This document shows positions 6,298 through 10,622 of a stretch of DNA of 10,622 nt, one piece after another (within the stretch, counting starts at the first letter, position 1; each line of letters opens with the position of its first letter). The notes below the pieces were generated by a model, which did not search any database, was not told the DNA's origin, and saw only the letters and a program-made list of their open reading frames with translations. The stretch is taken from assembly GCA_045577475.1 (NCBI GenBank), contig JAZNIM010000011.1:1-10622 (forward strand), in the 5' to 3' direction. This DNA is from UMGS1387 sp045577475. Its GTDB lineage: Bacteria; Bacillota; Clostridia; Oscillospirales; CAG-382. The position numbers were made by a program, and so were the translations under genes.

Positions 6298-9200
6298 ATG
6301 AACCGTGACACAAGAGTTACAAAGAGTGCAGTATATCTCATAGATGAATGGTTTCTGCATGAATCACGTCACCCTGTTCCTTCAGGCTGGGACTATGACG
6401 GACGTGGTGAAGCACTTCACAAGAATCCCGTTTACTGGCAAAGAAGTTTTATTCTTGAAACAGACCCCGACAGAAATGACCCCGTAACAATGGGACGCAG
6501 ATTTATGCCCATAAGAAGCGGAAAAGCATTTTTCAATCATATTTTTGAAATAGAAAACGGCGACGGCTTCTTCTTTGAATTCTATGACGTTGATGATACG
6601 CCGCTGTTTGCTGTCACACAGAAAAACGGCATGTTTTACTGCGGTGACGACAGCCTTGATGTTGCTGCAAATAACGGCAGTCACTCCTTCTCCATAGAAT
6701 TTGATATGGATAAAAGAGAGGCAACCGTCTGCTATTGCGGTAAGGTGTTAAAAACTGCCGCTGTTCCTTCAGATACCGTGGCACGTTTAAAGACAGGCTA
6801 TAAAGCAGGAAGCCACGGCAGAGCAATACTTGTGGGAACGCTTCTTTCAATAAACTATGTTGTTAACGACAGAAACGAGGTTTATAAGGAAGGCGACCTC
6901 TATCATAAATGGAATGTGGAGGTAGACGGTGCCGAAGCATATGTGCAGTCTTATGAAGGCGGTCTTATCTATACCAACGTCATTCAGACTGAAGGCAAAG
7001 ACTGCTTCGGTATTTGCTCACAAAGCTTTGAAAAGATTAGCGGCGAGGTTTGCTTTGAGCTTAAATACCTCACTTATACAGCAGAAGGAGAAAACATAAA
7101 GCTGTGCCTTACAAGCGATGGCAAGGAAGCCGTAACCGTCCTTGATAACGGAACTCAGGCTCTGAGTGCCGACGGCAAGGTTCTGCGTAATCATAATCCT
7201 CACGTGTGGCAGACTCTTGTTGTTTATGCAGATACAGAAAAAGGCAAAGCACGTGTAATGCTCAACGGTAAAAAGTGCGGAGAAATCGACTTTAACGAGC
7301 CTTGCAGCTTCTTTGACGGTATCAGTATAACCTATAAACCGGAAAAAAGCGGCATGATGAAGTTTACCGACGTGTTTGTAAGTATAATTCAGCCTGAGCC
7401 TGAGGATTATCCAAAGCCTCCCGTTCTTCCCGAAAGAAAGGACGACTATGTAACAGGTATGAATATCTGCTCTCTTTGGAGAACAGGCGAGCATGTAGGC
7501 TGGGATGCAATCAGTGCATTCCATGACAACATTACATACTTGGGCTTTTACGATGAAGGTATTCCCGAAGTCGCTGACTGGGAAATCAAGTGGATGAGTG
7601 AGCACGGTCTTGACTGCGAATTCTACTGCTGGTATGCACGCTTTGCAAATGCACCAAATCTTAAAACTTTTCTGTCGGCGGCTATCCACGACGGTCACTT
7701 CAAGGCAAAGTACGGCGATTATATGAAGCTTGCTCTTATCTGGGAAGCAGGCGCAAGCGCACACCCGTCCTCTGTACAGCAGGTCAAGGATAACTTTATT
7801 CCTTACTTTGAAGATTACTTCTTCTCAGACCCCAGATACCTGTCAATTGACGGCATAGCAATCATGTCCCTTTATAACACCGAACGTCTTGCCAAAGACC
7901 TTGGCAGCTTTGAAGCAGTAAAAGAGGTGGTAGAGCTGCTGCGTGAATCTGCCAAGAAGTGCGGCTTCCGTGACCTTGCAATCATCACCTGCGGAGAGCC
8001 AAGTGAGCAGAGAAAATATACAGGCGTTGATGCCGTATATGCCTACGGCTGGGGACACTTCGGCTATGACCCCGACTATCAGAAGGACAGAATGCAGTCC
8101 CAGCTTGATACAGGACTTCTCCACGTTGTGCCTACCGTTTCCGTGGGCTATAACGATGTAGCATGGCGTGTTGACAGACATCCCATGATTACCTGCGAAA
8201 ACATGGGCAAGGTTATCAAGTGGTTCACGGATGACCTTCTCCCCTCTTATAAGGACTGCGAGCATGAGTGGCAGAGAAAGCTTATGATGTTCTCAACATG
8301 GAATGAATACGGCGAGGGAACATATATCTGTCCTGCAAATCTTAACGGCTTCGGCTATCTCAATGAAATGAGAAAGGCTGTAACCGTAAAGGGCGATAGC
8401 TTTGAGTCAGACCGACCCACACAGAATGCTCTTGACAGACTGGGATATATCCATCCCAAGGGAAGACACTATCTCAGTGCCGTTCAGCTTGTTCCAAAGG
8501 AAGTTCCCGAAAAGGTTGCACAGGAAATAAAGTTTGACAAGCCTGAAAGCAAAAATCTCTGGACAGACACATACGGCATTGATTTTTCCTTTGAAGACGG
8601 AAAGCTTTGCGGAGTAAGTAAGGTGGATGACCCCAAGATGGCAATGGAGGTTGACCTTGATGCACAAAAGATTGATGCAATTGCACTCAAGTTTGTATCA
8701 GCACCGGGTACAGCACCTCTTAACAGAGAGCATCCCGAGCTTTCACCTGTTCAGGCATTTTTCAAAACCGAAACAGATGAGGATTTCCACCACACAAGAA
8801 TGATTGTGCCAAATGCCAAGGCATCCGACAACTCACTTGTAATTCTCACAAAGGAGCATCCTCTGTGGAAAGGCAAAATTACTCGCTTCAGAATAGATCC
8901 CACAACAGCCGGCGGTCACTTTGAGCTTGAAAGCATAAGATTTTTAACCTTCGATGACGGCAAGACACGCTACGAAACCTACATTGACGGTTATAAGTAC
9001 AACAGCCACTACCGTTCAAAATTTGAGGACGGCAACTTCTACGTGCTGTTTGAGCCGTTAAGAGAATTTGCCAACCTTGCAAGAGTTTACTACGAGTGGG
9101 ATTTTGAAAACAAAACTCTCATGCTTGAAGCAAACAACACCGTTTCCTACTGGACGAAAAACAGCAATGTAATAACGGTAAACGGCAAGGAAATAACCCT

Positions 9201-9321
9201 CAAAAAGCCGCTTGAATTCTATGACGACCTGCCTTATCTGCCTCTTGACGAGTTCTGTCTTGCAACAGGTTGTGACTATAGGGTTGACGGCGCAAGAATT
9301 GATATTAAGACAAAGCAATAA
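6298..9321 (+). CDS. GH99-like/WbsX-type multidomain glycan-active protein, copy 3 of 3, divergent active-site loops
   Basis: A complete 1,007-residue paralogue with the same layout: N-terminal tag (DTRVTKSAVYLIDE, HPVPSGWD), two LamG/concanavalin-like segments, PEPEDYP linker, GH99-like/WbsX barrel, CBM-like sandwich, and stalk-like C-terminal domain. The catalytic-type motif TWNEYGEGTY is intact, with Trp668, Glu670 and Glu673. It is the most divergent copy. ANQ(R/K)TAPM in copies 1 and 2 becomes ARFANAPN (about residues 447-454); IWEAMNCVHP becomes IWEAGASAHP; the strand ending AVFGV becomes SLYNT. These segments follow predicted barrel strands where GH99 enzymes bind sugars, so a different substrate is inferred. 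The CBM-like part (about residues 740-890) also differs strongly. The gene begins 25 bp after copy 2 behind AAAGGAGG and is probably cotranscribed with it. A strong hairpin follows. No signal peptide is visible. Confidence 0.9.
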   Translation: MNRDTRVTKSAVYLIDEWFLHESRHPVPSGWDYDGRGEALHKNPVYWQRSFILETDPDRNDPVTMGRRFMPIRSGKAFFNHIFEIENGDGFFFEFYDVDDTPLFAVTQKNGMFYCGDDSLDVAANNGSHSFSIEFDMDKREATVCYCGKVLKTAAVPSDTVARLKTGYKAGSHGRAILVGTLLSINYVVNDRNEVYKEGDLYHKWNVEVDGAEAYVQSYEGGLIYTNVIQTEGKDCFGICSQSFEKISGEVCFELKYLTYTAEGENIKLCLTSDGKEAVTVLDNGTQALSADGKVLRNHNPHVWQTLVVYADTEKGKARVMLNGKKCGEIDFNEPCSFFDGISITYKPEKSGMMKFTDVFVSIIQPEPEDYPKPPVLPERKDDYVTGMNICSLWRTGEHVGWDAISAFHDNITYLGFYDEGIPEVADWEIKWMSEHGLDCEFYCWYARFANAPNLKTFLSAAIHDGHFKAKYGDYMKLALIWEAGASAHPSSVQQVKDNFIPYFEDYFFSDPRYLSIDGIAIMSLYNTERLAKDLGSFEAVKEVVELLRESAKKCGFRDLAIITCGEPSEQRKYTGVDAVYAYGWGHFGYDPDYQKDRMQSQLDTGLLHVVPTVSVGYNDVAWRVDRHPMITCENMGKVIKWFTDDLLPSYKDCEHEWQRKLMMFSTWNEYGEGTYICPANLNGFGYLNEMRKAVTVKGDSFESDRPTQNALDRLGYIHPKGRHYLSAVQLVPKEVPEKVAQEIKFDKPESKNLWTDTYGIDFSFEDGKLCGVSKVDDPKMAMEVDLDAQKIDAIALKFVSAPGTAPLNREHPELSPVQAFFKTETDEDFHHTRMIVPNAKASDNSLVILTKEHPLWKGKITRFRIDPTTAGGHFELESIRFLTFDDGKTRYETYIDGYKYNSHYRSKFEDGNFYVLFEPLREFANLARVYYEWDFENKTLMLEANNTVSYWTKNSNVITVNGKEITLKKPLEFYDDLPYLPLDEFCLATGCDYRVDGARIDIKTKQ

Positions 9322-9338
9322 TTAACGAACAACACTAA

Positions 9339-9362
9339 GGGCAGTCCGAAATCGGACTGCCC
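9339..9362. terminator. Probable bidirectional terminator between the array and addA
   Basis: GGGCAGTCCGA (9339-9349) and TCGGACTGCCC (9352-9362) form a perfect 11-bp GC-rich stem with a nominal AA loop, effectively a tetraloop. It lies in the 67-bp gap between two convergent genes. The plus-strand tail (CTTAACTTTATATT) and the minus-strand tail are only moderately T-rich, but position and stem strength fit termination in both directions. Confidence 0.8.
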
Positions 9363-9388
9363 CTTAACTTTATATTAATGTAATTCTC

Positions 9389-10621
9389 TCAAATATCCAC
9401 CCTGACAGCCTTAGACAAAGCAAAGGAGTAAAGGTACGCATCTCTCACCCTGCAGCATGTCATTTCGCTGACAGCACGGCAGTAGTAGGAAAGCTGTACC
9501 TTGTGACGGTCAATCAGCGTTTGCTCGGCATGAGCACCGAATACTCTGTCGGTTTTGAAGTCAACAACAGTGTATGAGCCGTCGGAATTTCTGAAGAATA
9601 AGTCAATAACACCCTGAACAAGAATGTCACGGTTGTCAGATCCGTCTGCCGCACCTGCAAAAGCGGAAACCTCAAGATTAAACCTCTGCTCACGGAAAAG
9701 ATTGCTGCTTGCCTTTACAGCCATATAAAAATCGCTTTCAAAGAAACGGCAAAGCTTGTCAAATTCAAGTAATTCCGCCTGCCTTTGGGTGATAAAGCCT
9801 TTAAGACAAAGCCTGTTTGCTTCCTCAATACACCCCTCTCGGCTTTCGCATCTTGAATAATCCGCAAACTGCATAAACATGTGCATTGCCGTACCTATTT
9901 CCGCACCGTCAGGTTCATGCTCGCCAAGTAAAAAGTCGGGAATTTTCTTCTGCACCCTGTTTTCAAGACTGACGGTTTCGTATTGTGTCACCTCAGTCGA
10001 TACCTTTTCTTCAGTTGTTTCATCAGCCTCAGTAAGGTCAGACATTTCATCGTCAATTAATCCTTTTTTCAGCATGGAAACCGTAAGCTTTGCAGGAGAA
10101 GCTGTGTCCCCTCCGTAGCTGAATGAACCAAGGCGAGTTATTTCTTCAAGGTATGCTTCATCAACCTGTAAAGAAGCCGTGTCCGTATCATAATCATCTG
10201 CCTGTAAAGTACCGTCCTCAAGCATGGCACAGGCGTCCTCACATGAAACATACTCACACTCAAAGCAATGTGATAATTCATCGGCAAGCACACCGTTTTC
10301 CATGCCTGCCGCCAAATATAAGGGCAACGCCGCCTTGTCATTGATTATGCAGGACAGTATCAGCGACAGAAAGCTTGACGAAGAAGAATATTCACCCAAA
10401 AACGCCCCTGTTGAAGCCTCCTCAATCAGCTTTTCCATCTTTCTGGTGCTGACACCCGTCATGAAAAGCATGTCACGTGCACGGGTAAGAGCAACGTATA
10501 ATATGCGTATTTCTTCCTCCATGCCTGCACTGTCAACAGCACTTGCAATAAGCTTTTTATAAGGAGTGGAAATGCGTACGGTGTTGCATTCCGAGTCGGT
10601 GGAAATAACCGCAGGCGTGTC
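9389..10621 (-). CDS. addA: ATP-dependent helicase/nuclease subunit AddA, C-terminal part (5' end outside window)
   Basis: AddA works with AddB as the Firmicutes counterpart of RecBCD: it unwinds and resects double-strand breaks for RecA-dependent repair. The last 410 residues are visible, out of about 1,200 usual for the family. The frame stays open to the right edge; the Met at 10522-10520 is internal, since the 33 codons before it read as coding and lead straight into SF1 helicase motif VI (EEIRILYVALTRARD). Next comes an acidic linker, then the RecB-type nuclease: LTVSMLKKG, GTAMHMFMQ with its His at 9881-9883, GVIDLFF with its Asp at 9602-9604, DFKTD (9548-9562), and QLSYY (9482-9496). 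Together these give the His-Asp-Asp-x-Lys-Gln/Tyr set of an active nuclease. The four-cysteine iron-sulphur signature of AddB is not apparent, which supports AddA. The 3' end converges on the paralogue array. addB would be expected upstream, beyond the window. Confidence 0.88.
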   Translation of the reverse strand, partial: DTPAVISTDSECNTVRISTPYKKLIASAVDSAGMEEEIRILYVALTRARDMLFMTGVSTRKMEKLIEEASTGAFLGEYSSSSSFLSLILSCIINDKAALPLYLAAGMENGVLADELSHCFECEYVSCEDACAMLEDGTLQADDYDTDTASLQVDEAYLEEITRLGSFSYGGDTASPAKLTVSMLKKGLIDDEMSDLTEADETTEEKVSTEVTQYETVSLENRVQKKIPDFLLGEHEPDGAEIGTAMHMFMQFADYSRCESREGCIEEANRLCLKGFITQRQAELLEFDKLCRFFESDFYMAVKASSNLFREQRFNLEVSAFAGAADGSDNRDILVQGVIDLFFRNSDGSYTVVDFKTDRVFGAHAEQTLIDRHKVQLSYYCRAVSEMTCCRVRDAYLYSFALSKAVRVDI

Positions 10622-10622
10622 A

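Noticed and set aside
7018..7764. A 248-codon open frame on the minus strand inside copy 3, with similar antisense frames at 1181-1456 and 4443-4877.
   Set aside because: They resemble each other only because they are antisense to the same conserved barrel region. They have no convincing RBS, and the plus-strand genes fully explain the conservation.
2..9321. Tandem 3-kb repeats as a mobile element or CRISPR-like array.
   Set aside because: They are diverged protein-coding paralogues. No terminal inverted repeats, transposase, integrase or short regularly spaced repeats are present.
10520..10522. Met codon at 10522 as the start of a short 377-residue nuclease gene.
   Set aside because: The frame continues to the window edge with plausible AddA sequence, and the Met lies immediately before helicase motif VI, so it is internal.
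9879..10562. Plus-strand open frames opposite addA (9879-10118, 10123-10344, 10224-10562).
   Set aside because: They are low-complexity Ser/Pro/His-rich shadows of addA, lacking an RBS and recognisable motifs.

Overview
The window looks like chromosome from a low-to-moderate-GC Firmicute, most likely a gut-type Clostridia (Oscillospirales/Ruminococcaceae-like). The reasons are strong AAAGGAG(G) ribosome-binding sites, a SigA-type promoter in an AT-rich gap, a Firmicutes-type AddA, and C-terminal domains resembling the clostridial copper-amine-oxidase-N 'stalk' fold. This assignment is inference; no rRNA or other marker gene is present.

About 88% of the window (positions 2-9321) holds three tandem, same-strand paralogues, each about 1,007 residues. 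All three share one layout. A short conserved N-terminal tag (DTRxTKxAVYLIDE then HPVPSGWD) is followed by two concanavalin/LamG-like beta-sandwich segments and a PEPEDYP linker. Next come a GH99-like/WbsX-type (beta/alpha)8 domain with a TWNEYGEGTY motif, a CBM-like beta-sandwich, and a C-terminal stalk-like domain. The first copy is cut by the left edge, with only about four codons missing. None of the visible N-termini resembles a signal peptide and the proteins are cysteine-rich, so they are probably cytoplasmic despite domains usually seen on surface proteins.

Copy 1 and copy 2 are separated by 235 bp. This gap carries a good promoter (TTTACA-17-TACAAT), a near-palindrome over its -10 box, and a strong RBS. 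Copies 2 and 3 are 25 bp apart and almost certainly cotranscribed; the Shine-Dalgarno of copy 3 sits in the loop of a small perfect hairpin. A strong hairpin at 9339-9362 ends the array.

On the minus strand, converging on the array, is the C-terminal third of a RecB-like AddA helicase-nuclease (9389-10621), which continues off the right edge. It appears to be a housekeeping neighbour unrelated to the array.

The likely function is glycan binding and processing by three related enzymes. Copies 1 and 2 have nearly the same active-site loops, while copy 3 differs in several, which suggests divided substrate specificity. The substrate cannot be read from the sequence.
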